Assembly: GCA_023389155.1 (NCBI GenBank) | Contig: JAEWEV010000025.1 | Coordinates: 186,001-250,000, forward strand | Reading direction: 5' to 3' | Length of the DNA: 64,000 nt | Source of the DNA: Pseudomonadota bacterium | Lineage (GTDB): Bacteria; Pseudomonadota; Gammaproteobacteria; Burkholderiales; Burkholderiaceae_B | Notes under the pieces: model-generated | Told to the model about the DNA's origin: nothing | Seen by the model: only the letters and a program-made list of their open reading frames with translations | Database searches by the model: none | Made by a program: the position numbers and the translations under genes | In this document: piece by piece, positions 25,137 to 34,449 of the stretch | How positions within the stretch are numbered: position 1 is the stretch's first letter | How the letters are laid out: each line of letters opens with the position of its first letter

Positions 25137-25814
25137 TCAGCTGACATATTCCGTGTCTGCGTAAAACAACTGGAGCGGCAGGCGCTGCGTGAATTCGACT
25201 TTACCCTGCCCGTCTAGGAAAACCTTTCCATGCGCCAGCCACTCGAGCACCATGGGATAAAGCCGATGCTCCATAATCAGCACTCTTTCCGCAAGGCTTT
25301 GCGCCGTGTCCTCGGCCAGAACCGGCACGACGGCCTGTGCAATAATCGGCCCCTGATCCAGCGCGGGAATGACATAATGCACGCTGCATCCATGGACCCG
25401 CACCCCGGCGTCCAACGCCTGCTGGTGGGTATGCATGCCCGGGAAAAGTGGCAGCAGCGACGGATGGATGTTGATCAGGCGCCCCTCGTAATGGCACACA
25501 AAAGCATCACTCAGAATTCGCATGAATCCCGCAAGCAGCACAATGTCGGGCTGGTAACGATCTATGTACGAAACTAGTGTCTGATCATATTGCTCGCGTG
25601 TCTGTCCGCCTGCCGCATCATACACCACTTGCTCGGTGGGAATTCCCTGAGTCCGGGCCCAGGCCAGACCTTCACTGCGTGCGCTGTGCGAAATGACAGC
25701 TTCGATACTGACATTTGTCATCTGGCTTGCGGCACGAGCCAGCGCTTTCATATTGGACCCCCGGCCCGAAATAAGGATGACGACACGGGTGGCCGCAGGT
25801 TTTGTTGGTTTCAA
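25137..25814 (-). CDS. purN: Phosphoribosylglycinamide formyltransferase
   Basis: 225 residues. It transfers the formyl group of 10-formyl-THF to GAR in purine synthesis. Seen: phosphate loop SGRGSNMKAL (16-25), catalytic NIHPSLLPLFPG (Asn115, His117) and ALDQGP with Asp153. The start is TTG at 25814, preceded by GGAAGTG; there is no ATG that would keep the conserved first strand. It lies divergent from ribF, with only 49 bases between starts. Confidence 0.95.
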   Translation of the reverse strand: MKPTKPAATRVVILISGRGSNMKALARAASQMTNVSIEAVISHSARSEGLAWARTQGIPTEQVVYDAAGGQTREQYDQTLVSYIDRYQPDIVLLAGFMRILSDAFVCHYEGRLINIHPSLLPLFPGMHTHQQALDAGVRVHGCSVHYVIPALDQGPIIAQAVVPVLAEDTAQSLAERVLIMEHRLYPMVLEWLAHGKVFLDGQGKVEFTQRLPLQLFYADTEYVS

Positions 25815-25863
25815 CTGAACACTTCCGTCTTGCTTTCAAGTTTAAAATTGTAAACTGTTAGCC

Positions 25864-26829
25864 GTGAAAAATCCTCTTCAAATCTCCCGTCAGGCTTTTG
25901 CCTCTGCTGCCAATACCGGCAGCGCCCTTACTATTGGTAATTTCGATGGTGTACACCTGGGCCACCAGCAGCTGCTGTCGCATGTGGTGAGCACGGCATC
26001 CTCCAGGCGCCTGGTGCCCTCGGTCATGACATTTGTTCCCCATCCCCGGGAATACTTTGCATTGCGCGAGCAACGGCCTGAGCTAGCCCCGACCCGCATT
26101 TCGACATTGCGCGATAAAGTGATGGCGCTTTCCCGCTGCGGGATTGAGCACGTCCATATCCGGCGCTTTGATCAGGCTTTTGCCCAGCAAACGCCCGAGC
26201 AGTTCATCGAGGATATTCTGGTACGACAACTGGCGGTCCGATGGTTATACGTAGGTGATGATTTCCGTTTCGGCAGCAAGAGAAAAGGCGATATTGCACT
26301 GCTGAGAGATGCCGGCGCGCGGTTCGGCTTTGAGGTCGAGACCCTGCACGACGTGCTCGACCCTCAGGGAATCCGGTATTCCAGTTCAGAATTGCGGCAT
26401 GCCCTGGCCTTTGCCGATATGGAACGGGCCAGGCAATTCCTTGGTCGCCCCTATGAAATCAGCGGTCATGTCATACACGGCCGAAAACTTGGCCGCGCTA
26501 TCGGCTTTCCGACATTGAATATTCCTGTCATGCCACGCTGTGCCTTGCGCTCAGGCATTTATGTCGTGACTGTTCACGGCCTGGAAATGGGGCCGCTTCC
26601 GGCAATTGCCAGCCTTGGGGTACGACCCACGGTAGAGGAGGATGGACAAGTCCTGCTTGAAGTCCATATTCTCGATAAAAACATAGCCGCATACGGTAAA
26701 CTTATTACAATAAGCTTTTTGCACGCCGTGCGGGACGAAGAAAAATTCCCCGATTTACAAACTCTGACTGACGCCATCCGCCAAGATGCGGACGTTGCTC
26801 GCAACTACTTTGCTGTCCATGGATTATAA
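25864..26829 (+). CDS. ribF: Bifunctional riboflavin kinase/FAD synthetase
   Basis: 321 residues, normal length. N-terminal nucleotidyltransferase with GNFDGVHLGH (25-34); C-terminal flavokinase with GRAIGFPTLNI (210-220) and the later SLGVRPT. It makes FMN and FAD from riboflavin. The start is GTG at 25864. It opens an overlapped operon; its last 11 bases also encode the start of ileS. Confidence 0.95.
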   Translation: MKNPLQISRQAFASAANTGSALTIGNFDGVHLGHQQLLSHVVSTASSRRLVPSVMTFVPHPREYFALREQRPELAPTRISTLRDKVMALSRCGIEHVHIRRFDQAFAQQTPEQFIEDILVRQLAVRWLYVGDDFRFGSKRKGDIALLRDAGARFGFEVETLHDVLDPQGIRYSSSELRHALAFADMERARQFLGRPYEISGHVIHGRKLGRAIGFPTLNIPVMPRCALRSGIYVVTVHGLEMGPLPAIASLGVRPTVEEDGQVLLEVHILDKNIAAYGKLITISFLHAVRDEEKFPDLQTLTDAIRQDADVARNYFAVHGL

Positions 26830-29686
26830 GAACACCCTGAATTTGCCTGAAACCCCCTTCCCCATGCGGGGAAACCTTCCCAAGCGCGAGCCTAGCTGGG
26901 TTCAAGAGTGGGAGGAAAAGAAAGTCTATCAGGCCGTCCGTCAAGCCTCTGCAGGTCGACCCACCTATATTCTGCATGATGGCCCTCCGTACGCGAATGG
27001 CGATATTCATATCGGCCATGCCGTTAACAAGGTGCTCAAGGACATTATTCTTAAAAGCCGTACCATGGCGGGCTTTGATGCGCCTTACGTGCCCGGCTGG
27101 GACTGCCACGGCATGCCCATTGAGATCCAGATCGAAAAAAAATACGGCAAAAACCTGCCGGTTGCCGAGGTCCAGGCAAAGGCTCGCGCCTATGCTCTGG
27201 AACAAATTGACCGCCAGCGTGCCGATTTCAAACGCCTGGGTGTGCTGGGCGATTGGGAGAATCCGTATCTGACCATGAATTACGGCAACGAGGCCAATGA
27301 ACTGCGTGCCCTTGCCCGTATCATGGAAAAAGGCTACGTATTCCGTGGCCTGAAACCGGTGAACTGGTGTTTTGATTGTGGCTCTGCGCTGGCCGAAGCC
27401 GAAGTCGAGTACGCGGATCGCCAGGATCCCGCAATCGACGTTGCCTTTCCTTTTGCAGAGAAAGACAAACTGGCTGCCGCATTTGGCCAGGACAACGTGC
27501 AGGACGGCGCTGTGGTCATCTGGACCACCACCCCCTGGACCATCCCTTCCAATCAGGCGCTCAATGTTCACCCCGAGGTGGTCTATGCATTGGTCCGTCT
27601 GGAAGCGCCGCTGCCCACCGGCCCGCTACTGTTGCTGGCAAAAGACCGCGTAGCGGCCTGCCTCGAACACTGGAACCTGAACGGGGAAATCATTGCCGAG
27701 TGTGCTGGCCAGGCGCTGGATCATATTGCGTTTCGCCACCCGCTTGCAACGGCGGATACTGGCTATGATCGCCTGTCTCCCGTGTATCTGGGTGACTATG
27801 TCACAGTGGATACCGGAACGGGGATTGTGCACTCGGCCCCAGCCTATGGTGTAGAAGACTTTCAGTCCTGCAAGGCCAACGGCATGCAGGATGACGAAAT
27901 CATCAGTCCGGTCATGGGAGATGGCAAATACGTATCGTCCCTGCCACTCTTTGGCGGAAAGACCATATGGGAAGCCAACCCCGAGATCGTCAAGGCCATG
28001 CAGAATGCAGGCACGCTGCTGCATGTGGAATCACACAAGCACAGTTATATGCACTGCTGGCGGCATAAAACGCCCATCATCTATCGCGCCACCAGCCAGT
28101 GGTTCGCGGGCATGGATCGCGAACCGCATGACCATACCGGCACCTTGCGGGAGAAAGCCCTGGCCGGCATTGACGCCACTGGTTTCTATCCCGCCTGGGG
28201 GCGCGCCCGCCTCCATGCCATGATTGCCAATCGCCCCGACTGGACCCTTTCACGCCAGCGGCAGTGGGGGGTTCCCATGGCCTTTTTCGTTCACAAAGAA
28301 ACCGGACAATTGCACCCGCGCACCGTCGAACTGCTTGAACAGATCGCCCTGCGAGTGGAAAAACAGGGTATCGAGGCATGGCAGGCGCTTGATCCGGCCG
28401 AAATGCTGGGTGAAGACGCCGTGCACTATGAAAAGAACCGCGACACACTGGATGTCTGGTTCGACTCCGGCACAACGCACTTCACTGTACTTGGTGGCAA
28501 AGACAACGCGACTGTCGGCTCGCATTCAACCACCCTGCGCTGGCCGGCCGATCTGTATCTGGAAGGATCGGATCAGCATCGTGGCTGGTTCCATTCGTCC
28601 CTGTTGACCTCTTCCATGCTGTTTGGCGAGCCTCCCTATCGGAATCTGCTGACCCATGGCTTTGTTGTCGATGGTCAGGGACGCAAGATGAGCAAATCTC
28701 TGGGTAATGTCATCGCGCCGCAAAAGGTCTCCGACTCTCTGGGCGCCGAGATTATCCGCCTGTGGACTGCCTCTACTGACTATTCCGGTGAATTATCCAT
28801 TTCGGACCAGATTCTGAAGCGTGTTGTGGAAGGCTATCGCCGCATTCGTAATACCCTGTGCTTCCTGCTGGGCAACCTGAATGATTTCGATGCCGCGACC
28901 GATATGGTCGAGACGGGACAACTGTTCGAAGTGGACCAGTATGCACTGGCACTGACCCAGGATATGCAGAACGAAGTCATGGCCAATTATGACGAATTCA
29001 ATTTCCATCCTGCCATGGCGCGGCTGCAGATCTTCTGTTCAGAAGATCTGGGATCGTTCTATCTGGACACGCTCAAGGACCGACTGTACGTAACCAGTCG
29101 CGACAGTCTGGCCCGACGTTCCGCGCAAACCGCCCTGCTTCACATTACACTGAGCCTGGTCAAGCTGCTTGCGCCAGTCCTGTCCTTCACTGCCGAAGAA
29201 GCCTGGCAGGAATTGCAGAAATCCACGCTGAAAAATACCGATAGCGCCAAAACGGTAACGATCTTTACGGAGTGCTTCCATTCGATCCCCGAAGTGGCCG
29301 ACCACGCTGCCCTGAGCAGAAAATGGCAGCGTATCCTGGAGATCCGTGCCGAGCTGAACAAACAGCTTGAAGATGTCCGCAGTGCGGGCGGCATTGGTTC
29401 TTCCCTACAGGCAGAGGTAGATATCTTTGCCGACGGACTGGATCTGGAATATCTGCAAAGCCTGAACGATGATCTGCGTTTTGTCTTCATCGTGTCGCGC
29501 GCCACGGCGCATGCGGGCACGCCGGGAGAAGGCGTCACTTTCACGATCACGCCCTCCGAATATCGCAAGTGTGAGCGTTGCTGGCACTATCGCGAAGAAG
29601 TGGGCACGATAGAAGGACACCCGGACATCTGCTCACGCTGTGACGATAATCTGCACCATGGCGGCGAGGATCGACACCATGCATAA
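26819..29686 (+). CDS. ileS: Isoleucyl-tRNA synthetase
   Basis: 955 residues, class Ia synthetase. HIGH at 64-67, KMSKS at 623-627, the CP1 editing domain between them (TTPWTIPSNQ), and a C-terminal zinc site CERCWHYREE...CSRC. ATG at 26819 (MDYKNTLNLPETPFP) fits the family; it lies inside the 3' end of ribF in another frame, so translation is coupled. The stop overlaps the lspA start. Confidence 0.97.
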   Translation: MDYKNTLNLPETPFPMRGNLPKREPSWVQEWEEKKVYQAVRQASAGRPTYILHDGPPYANGDIHIGHAVNKVLKDIILKSRTMAGFDAPYVPGWDCHGMPIEIQIEKKYGKNLPVAEVQAKARAYALEQIDRQRADFKRLGVLGDWENPYLTMNYGNEANELRALARIMEKGYVFRGLKPVNWCFDCGSALAEAEVEYADRQDPAIDVAFPFAEKDKLAAAFGQDNVQDGAVVIWTTTPWTIPSNQALNVHPEVVYALVRLEAPLPTGPLLLLAKDRVAACLEHWNLNGEIIAECAGQALDHIAFRHPLATADTGYDRLSPVYLGDYVTVDTGTGIVHSAPAYGVEDFQSCKANGMQDDEIISPVMGDGKYVSSLPLFGGKTIWEANPEIVKAMQNAGTLLHVESHKHSYMHCWRHKTPIIYRATSQWFAGMDREPHDHTGTLREKALAGIDATGFYPAWGRARLHAMIANRPDWTLSRQRQWGVPMAFFVHKETGQLHPRTVELLEQIALRVEKQGIEAWQALDPAEMLGEDAVHYEKNRDTLDVWFDSGTTHFTVLGGKDNATVGSHSTTLRWPADLYLEGSDQHRGWFHSSLLTSSMLFGEPPYRNLLTHGFVVDGQGRKMSKSLGNVIAPQKVSDSLGAEIIRLWTASTDYSGELSISDQILKRVVEGYRRIRNTLCFLLGNLNDFDAATDMVETGQLFEVDQYALALTQDMQNEVMANYDEFNFHPAMARLQIFCSEDLGSFYLDTLKDRLYVTSRDSLARRSAQTALLHITLSLVKLLAPVLSFTAEEAWQELQKSTLKNTDSAKTVTIFTECFHSIPEVADHAALSRKWQRILEIRAELNKQLEDVRSAGGIGSSLQAEVDIFADGLDLEYLQSLNDDLRFVFIVSRATAHAGTPGEGVTFTITPSEYRKCERCWHYREEVGTIEGHPDICSRCDDNLHHGGEDRHHA

Positions 29687-30194
29687 AAAGGCACTGGCGC
29701 CAACGCGCATCGTGCCCTATGTCTTGTGGATTGCGCTCGCTCTGGTACTGATCGCAGCAGACCAGATCAGCAAGCAATATTTCGAGCAGAATTTCGAGTA
29801 TCTGCAGCGCGTGAACGTGCTGCCGGTCTTCGATTTCATTCTGATTTACAATCAGGGGGCGGCCTTCAGCATGCTGGCAGACGGTACCGGCTGGCAGCGC
29901 TGGTTTTTCCTGCTGCTGGGTATCGCCGCGTCACTTTTCATTCTTTATCTGCTGCGCAAACACCGTGAACAGCCCATGTTCTGCCTGGCGCTGTCACTGA
30001 TTCTGGCCGGAGCCGTGGGCAACGTCATAGACCGGACACTATATGGCCACGTCATCGATTTTCTGCTGTTCTACTGGAACGATGCCTATTTTCCGGCGTT
30101 CAATCTGGCAGATACGTTCATTACCATTGGTGCCATTCTGCTGGTACTTGATGAGCTGCTGCGCTACCTGCGCAACAGGAAAACGGAGCAATAG
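29679..30194 (+). CDS. lspA: Lipoprotein signal peptidase II
   Basis: 171 residues, four membrane helices. The catalytic aspartates are Asp118 (GNVIDR) and Asp145 (FNLADTFI), and NQGAAFS (58-64) is the conserved strand. It cleaves prolipoproteins next to the lipidated Cys and should process the several lipoproteins in this window. Overlaps ileS by eight bases. Confidence 0.96.
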   Translation: MHKKALAPTRIVPYVLWIALALVLIAADQISKQYFEQNFEYLQRVNVLPVFDFILIYNQGAAFSMLADGTGWQRWFFLLLGIAASLFILYLLRKHREQPMFCLALSLILAGAVGNVIDRTLYGHVIDFLLFYWNDAYFPAFNLADTFITIGAILLVLDELLRYLRNRKTEQ

Positions 30195-30196
30195 AC

Positions 30197-31417
30197 ATGA
30201 GTCCGCTATCTGGCAAACGCATTCTGGTCGGCCTTACGGGGGGCATCGCCTGCTACAAAACGGCTGAACTGGTCCGTCGTTTGCAGGATTGTGGTGCCAG
30301 CGTCACGGTGGCCATGACACACGCTGCAACCCAGTTTGTCACTCCCACCACGTTCCAGGCACTTTCCGGCAACCCGGTATATACCGAGACGCTGGATGAT
30401 CGCATGGAAAACAGCATGTCACACATCAATCTGAGCAGGCAGGCAGACCTGATTCTGGTGGCCCCTGCCAGCGCCGACTTCATGGCCAAACTGACCCATG
30501 GCCTGGCAGACGATTTGCTGTCAACACTCTGCCTGGCACGTGGTCTGTGCCCGCTGGTTATCGTCCCTGCGATGAATCGTGAAATGTGGGGCCACCCCGC
30601 CACTCAACGCAATGCCGCCCAGCTGCGCGATGACGGTGTCAGGCTTTGGGGTCCCGCCAGTGGCTCCCAGGCTTGCGGAGAGGTCGGCGATGGCCGCATG
30701 CTGGAACCCGCGCAAATTATTCATGAAGCACATGCCTTTTTCCAGCCCAAATCACTGGCCGGCAGGAAGGTAATGATCACGGCTGGCCCCACGCAGGAAG
30801 ATATCGACCCTGTCCGGTATATCAGCAATCGCTCATCCGGAAAAATGGGTTACGCCATCGCTCGCGCTGCCTGGGAGGCCGGCGCAGACGTCACGCTGGT
30901 TTCCGGCCCGACGGCGCTGGAGACACCCTACGGCGTACAGCGCATTGATGTCAGGACGGCCAGACAAATGCACGCCCACGTAATGCAGCTGGCAGTGGAT
31001 CAGGATATTTTCATTTCAGTGGCCGCCGTCGCCGACTGGCATGTGAGCAACGCGCAGACCCAGAAGGTCAAGAAAACAGGCCCTCAGAACGGGCTGGACC
31101 TGGCGCTTTCAGAAAACCCGGATATTTTGGCCGAAGTCGCTGCACTGCCAGCCGGCCCATGGTGCGTTGGCTTCGCCGCCGAAACGGAGAACTTGCACGA
31201 GTACGCCGAAGCCAAGCGCAAGCGCAAGAAAATCCCGCTGCTGGTTGGCAACCTGGCCCAGGAGACCATGGAGTCCGATCAATCACGCATGGTGCTTTTC
31301 GATGATCACGGGCACCATCCCCTGCCCGTTCAGAATAAGCTGGATGCAGCCCGGCGCCTGATTGCAGAGATTTCCAATCGCGTCGAGCGTCCGGAGGTGT
31401 CCGGCAAAGGTGTCTGA
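30197..31417 (+). CDS. coaBC: Phosphopantothenoylcysteine decarboxylase/synthetase
   Basis: 406 residues. CoaC part: GLTGGIACYK (12-21), catalytic His in MSHINLS, PAMNREMW. CoaB part: ITAGPTQEDIDPVRYISNRSSGKMG with the CTP/acyl site and, later, KKTG. It joins cysteine to 4'-phosphopantothenate and decarboxylates the product on the way to coenzyme A. Two bases separate it from lspA. Confidence 0.95.
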   Translation: MSPLSGKRILVGLTGGIACYKTAELVRRLQDCGASVTVAMTHAATQFVTPTTFQALSGNPVYTETLDDRMENSMSHINLSRQADLILVAPASADFMAKLTHGLADDLLSTLCLARGLCPLVIVPAMNREMWGHPATQRNAAQLRDDGVRLWGPASGSQACGEVGDGRMLEPAQIIHEAHAFFQPKSLAGRKVMITAGPTQEDIDPVRYISNRSSGKMGYAIARAAWEAGADVTLVSGPTALETPYGVQRIDVRTARQMHAHVMQLAVDQDIFISVAAVADWHVSNAQTQKVKKTGPQNGLDLALSENPDILAEVAALPAGPWCVGFAAETENLHEYAEAKRKRKKIPLLVGNLAQETMESDQSRMVLFDDHGHHPLPVQNKLDAARRLIAEISNRVERPEVSGKGV

Positions 31418-31450
31418 TCACCCGTCCACGCCGTCTACCGTTTACTGCTG

Positions 31451-32068
31451 ATGCAATCCATAATCGATCAGATTCTCGCATTTATTTCGCAGCATCACGA
31501 ATGGGCGGGCCCGATTATCGGTCTGATATCTTTTGGTGAGTCTTTGCTGATCGTAGGGTTGTTTATTCCTGCGACCGTCATCCTGCCCCTGACCGGCGTT
31601 TTGATCGCCAACGGTACCCTGGAATTTACCAATATCTGCATATGGGGTATAGGCGGCGCCATTCTGGGTGATACCGTTTCTTACTGGATTGGTCATGCTT
31701 ACGGTCCGGCGCTGCTCAGGAGCCACTTCCTGAAGAAATATCGACGCTCTGTGGCCCGTACCCGGCTGCTATTCTACCGATACGACTTTCTTGCCGTCTT
31801 TGCGGGCAGGTTTATGGGAGCTTTGCGCTCGCTTATCCCCGCCATGGCTGGCATAATGAAGATGCCGCAAGGACGATTTCAGATTGCCAACGTCCTTTCG
31901 GGCGCGATCTGGTTTCCCTGGCTGTTAATGCCGGGATACCTTGGTGCCAAAGGATCCGATGCACTGGGTTCGGCCGGCACCCTTGCCGTCATTGTTATAC
32001 TCGTGCTGATTGTGGCTATCGTGCTTCTCGCAAGACGTCGACGATCTGCACGCCGAACACCGAAATAA
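31451..32068 (+). CDS. DedA-family membrane protein
   Basis: 205 residues with about five helices; the family motifs are visible: FGESLLIVGLFIPATVILP near the N-terminus, GAILGDTVSYWIG, and FAGRFMGALRSLIPAMAGIMKM. DedA/SNARE-associated proteins are implicated in flipping of undecaprenyl phosphate or phosphatidylethanolamine. It ends with a basic cytoplasmic tail. Its position amid coaBC and dut suggests co-transcription only. Confidence 0.88.
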   Translation: MQSIIDQILAFISQHHEWAGPIIGLISFGESLLIVGLFIPATVILPLTGVLIANGTLEFTNICIWGIGGAILGDTVSYWIGHAYGPALLRSHFLKKYRRSVARTRLLFYRYDFLAVFAGRFMGALRSLIPAMAGIMKMPQGRFQIANVLSGAIWFPWLLMPGYLGAKGSDALGSAGTLAVIVILVLIVAIVLLARRRRSARRTPK

Positions 32069-32132
32069 TGCTGATACGCGCAATACCAACAGGCACAACT
32101 ATCGATGTAGCGACCCCAAACGGAGCTCAACC

Positions 32133-32681
32133 ATGAACATGGACTATCGGGAACCCAGAAATGGCGACTTCGCCAATTACGTAGAGGAACTGAGCCGCCA
32201 CTTTGATATGAAAGAACAGGCGGTCAATCCGGATTTTACCTCCGGTTTTCCATCGCAACTGACCAGCGACATTTTGCGTGGCAGTAAAGCCAGTACAGAC
32301 AGTACAGGCAGTGGCACGCAATACGGATCGGCGTCGGGATCGACTGCGGCCCGCAAGTCTCAAACTGGCGGCAGCCAGTCTGCGGATATGGGCTTTCCTG
32401 TACCGCCCAGTGGGGCGCAGCATACAGGATTTGAAACCCGCCCTGTCGCAGCAGCGAAGACAGAAAAAAGGTCATTCCCCTTGGCATTAGTGCTTGGTCT
32501 GATTGCTCTTGTCGTCTTCATTCTGTCCGATGCCTTCGGCCCCGGCGGTAACGGTCTGCACACAGACAGCATCCGCGGCCCCCTTATTTTCATTCTGGTG
32601 ATCCTCTTCATCATCTTCAGGCGCATTCGCAATGCCGCCAAACGATTTCCAACCCAAAGCAAAATCACGAAACAAACATGA
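32133..32681 (+). CDS. Unknown membrane protein with disordered N-terminus
   Basis: 182 residues. About 110 hydrophilic residues, rich in Ser, Gly and Thr after residue 50, precede two hydrophobic helices (115-132 and 149-163) with a Gly/Pro-containing loop between, and end in a basic tail. No family is recognised. GGAG lies eight bases before the ATG at 32133; the longer open frame from 32010 overlaps dedA and is unlikely. Its stop overlaps the dut start (ATGA), so its translation is tied to dUTPase. Confidence 0.65.
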   Translation: MNMDYREPRNGDFANYVEELSRHFDMKEQAVNPDFTSGFPSQLTSDILRGSKASTDSTGSGTQYGSASGSTAARKSQTGGSQSADMGFPVPPSGAQHTGFETRPVAAAKTEKRSFPLALVLGLIALVVFILSDAFGPGGNGLHTDSIRGPLIFILVILFIIFRRIRNAAKRFPTQSKITKQT

Positions 32682-33124
32682 AACTTGATGTCAAAATTCT
32701 GGACGAACGCATGCGCGATCAACTGCCTGTTTATGCCACAGCAGGTTCAGCAGGCCTGGATCTGCGCGCCTGCCTGGATACGGAGCAAACACTGGCGCCA
32801 GGCGCGTCAGTGCTGGTACCAACAGGAATTTCCATTTACCTGCAGGATCCTCGCTATGCGGCCATGATTCTGCCCCGTTCGGGACTTGGGCACAAAAATG
32901 GCATTGTGTTGGGTAATCTGGTTGGACTGATTGATGCCGACTATCAGGGTCCCCTGATGGTATCTGTCTGGAACCGCAGCCAGGAACCCTTTGTTTTGAA
33001 ACCCATGGAGCGCATTGCGCAACTGGTCGTCGTCCCCGTCATGCAGGTCGAGTTCAATGTGGTTGACGACTTCGTGCAGAGTCAACGGGGTACAGGCGGT
33101 TTTGGCAGTACCGGAAGCCATTGA
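32678..33124 (+). CDS. dut: dUTP diphosphatase
   Basis: 148 residues, trimeric dUTPase. All five motifs are present: GSAGLDLRA, PRSGLG, GLIDADYQG, RIAQLVVVP and RGTGGFGSTG. It hydrolyses dUTP to dUMP, which keeps uracil out of DNA and supplies thymidylate synthesis; it works with Ung in this window in the same purpose. It closes the ribF-dut operon. Confidence 0.96.
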   Translation: MKLDVKILDERMRDQLPVYATAGSAGLDLRACLDTEQTLAPGASVLVPTGISIYLQDPRYAAMILPRSGLGHKNGIVLGNLVGLIDADYQGPLMVSVWNRSQEPFVLKPMERIAQLVVVPVMQVEFNVVDDFVQSQRGTGGFGSTGSH

Positions 33125-33259
33125 AACATTGGCAATCCGTAAGCAGTAACGATCGAGAGACGTCGCGTCACATAGCAGAAGGAGGCCGTCTGCGGTCGAT
33201 AGCCTGGCAGGGGCAATTTGGGCTCCTACGTTGGCATTCCCTATCTTTCAGGAAAAAAA

Positions 33260-34261
33260 ATGAATCACACAAAACGAACGCTGTTGAAAAGCGCATTGGT
33301 CGGCCTGCTCGGCATGACTGTTATGCAACCGATACTGGCTCAGGAGAAAGCCTATCCGGCCAAGCCAATTACCTTTATCGTGCCCTACTCTCCCGGAGGT
33401 CCGCTGGATGGCGTGGCCCGCCTGCTGGCGGAACACGCCGGCAAAACGCTGAAGCAGACCATTATTGTGGAGAACAAACCTGGTGCTGGCGGCAATATCG
33501 GCGCCGGGATGGTAGCGCGCGCAAAGCCTGATGGTTACACCATCGTCATGGGCGCGGTGGCCACGCATGCGATTAATCCCTGGCTATACAAAAATCTGAA
33601 CTATGACCCCATCAAGGATTTTGCACCGATATTGCTGGTTTCAGAGATTCCTAATGTACTGGTTGTGAGTACGACATTCTCTGACAAAAACAATATTAAG
33701 GACGTCGCTTCGCTGATCGAATATGCAAAGCAGAATTCCGGCAAACTCAATTATGCATCGGGTGGAAACGGCAGTGCCGGTCATCTGGCCGGTGAACTGC
33801 TCAAGCAGCGCACCGACATCGACGCCGTGCATGTTCCCTATCAGGGAGCCAGCCCTGCAAAACTGTCACTGCTGTCCGATCAGACCCAGTTCATGTTCGA
33901 CAACCTGGCTTCTGCTCTGCCAATGGTGAACGATGGGAAAGTCCGGGCACTGGCTTTGACGACGAAAGAAAAATCGGACATTATGAAGGACGTACCAACC
34001 ATGGAATCGGCCGGAATCAAGGATTTCGATATCAGCACCTGGTTCGGCATTTTTGCCACGGGCGGCACCCCGGATGACGTCGTCCAAACACTGCACGATG
34101 CGTTCGCCAAAGCCATGGAAGACGAAGCAGTCAAGAAACAGTTGCTGACTATGGGTTCGGATACCAAACCGTCATCCTCTGAGGCATTCGCCGAAAAAGT
34201 CAAAACGGAAATGGAAAAGTACCGGGAAGTCGTGAAAATTTCCGGAGCAACAGCGCAGTAA
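33260..34261 (+). CDS. Bug-family (TctC-like) periplasmic binding protein
   Basis: 333 residues. Signal peptide about 1-27 (ends PILA), mature protein begins with the family signature YPAKPITFIVPYSPGGPLDGVAR, and continues with VENKPGAGGNIGA and NYASGGNGSAGHLAGEL. Bug receptors bind carboxylates or amides and normally serve a TctAB transporter, but no tctAB is near, as is common for orphan Bug genes in Alcaligenaceae. AGGA seven bases upstream fixes the ATG at 33260. Confidence 0.92.
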   Translation: MNHTKRTLLKSALVGLLGMTVMQPILAQEKAYPAKPITFIVPYSPGGPLDGVARLLAEHAGKTLKQTIIVENKPGAGGNIGAGMVARAKPDGYTIVMGAVATHAINPWLYKNLNYDPIKDFAPILLVSEIPNVLVVSTTFSDKNNIKDVASLIEYAKQNSGKLNYASGGNGSAGHLAGELLKQRTDIDAVHVPYQGASPAKLSLLSDQTQFMFDNLASALPMVNDGKVRALALTTKEKSDIMKDVPTMESAGIKDFDISTWFGIFATGGTPDDVVQTLHDAFAKAMEDEAVKKQLLTMGSDTKPSSSEAFAEKVKTEMEKYREVVKISGATAQ

Positions 34262-34300
34262 CCCAGCTGTTTGCATTGCACGGAGCCAGAAAATCTTTAC

Positions 34301-34325
34301 CCCTGCACCGAATCCCGGTGCAGGG
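34301..34325 (+). terminator. GC-rich hairpin after Bug gene
   Basis: CCCTGCACC-GAATCCC-GGTGCAGGG, a perfect 9-bp stem 40 bases after the stop codon. No T-run follows, so it may stabilise the 3' end or act with Rho instead of acting as an intrinsic terminator. Confidence 0.5.
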
Positions 34326-34390
34326 CTGAGGGTTGCCGGTCTCCTATCGCAGCTTGCATGTTGTGGATGGACCGGATATTAGTCCAAAAT

Positions 34391-34424
34391 AAAAACGGGG
34401 GTCATGAATAATCATGAACCCCCG
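34391..34424 (-). terminator. Intrinsic terminator of ABC binding-protein gene
   Basis: On the minus strand CGGGGG(T)TCATGA-TTAT-TCATGACCCCCG, a 12-bp stem with one bulged base, followed by TTTTTATTTT. It begins 26 bases downstream of the stop codon at 34450. Confidence 0.88.
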
Positions 34425-34449
34425 AATGCTATCTGCGGCGTATTGCTGC

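Noticed and set aside
26705..27571. 288-codon minus-strand ORF
   Set aside because: Antisense to ileS and ribF.
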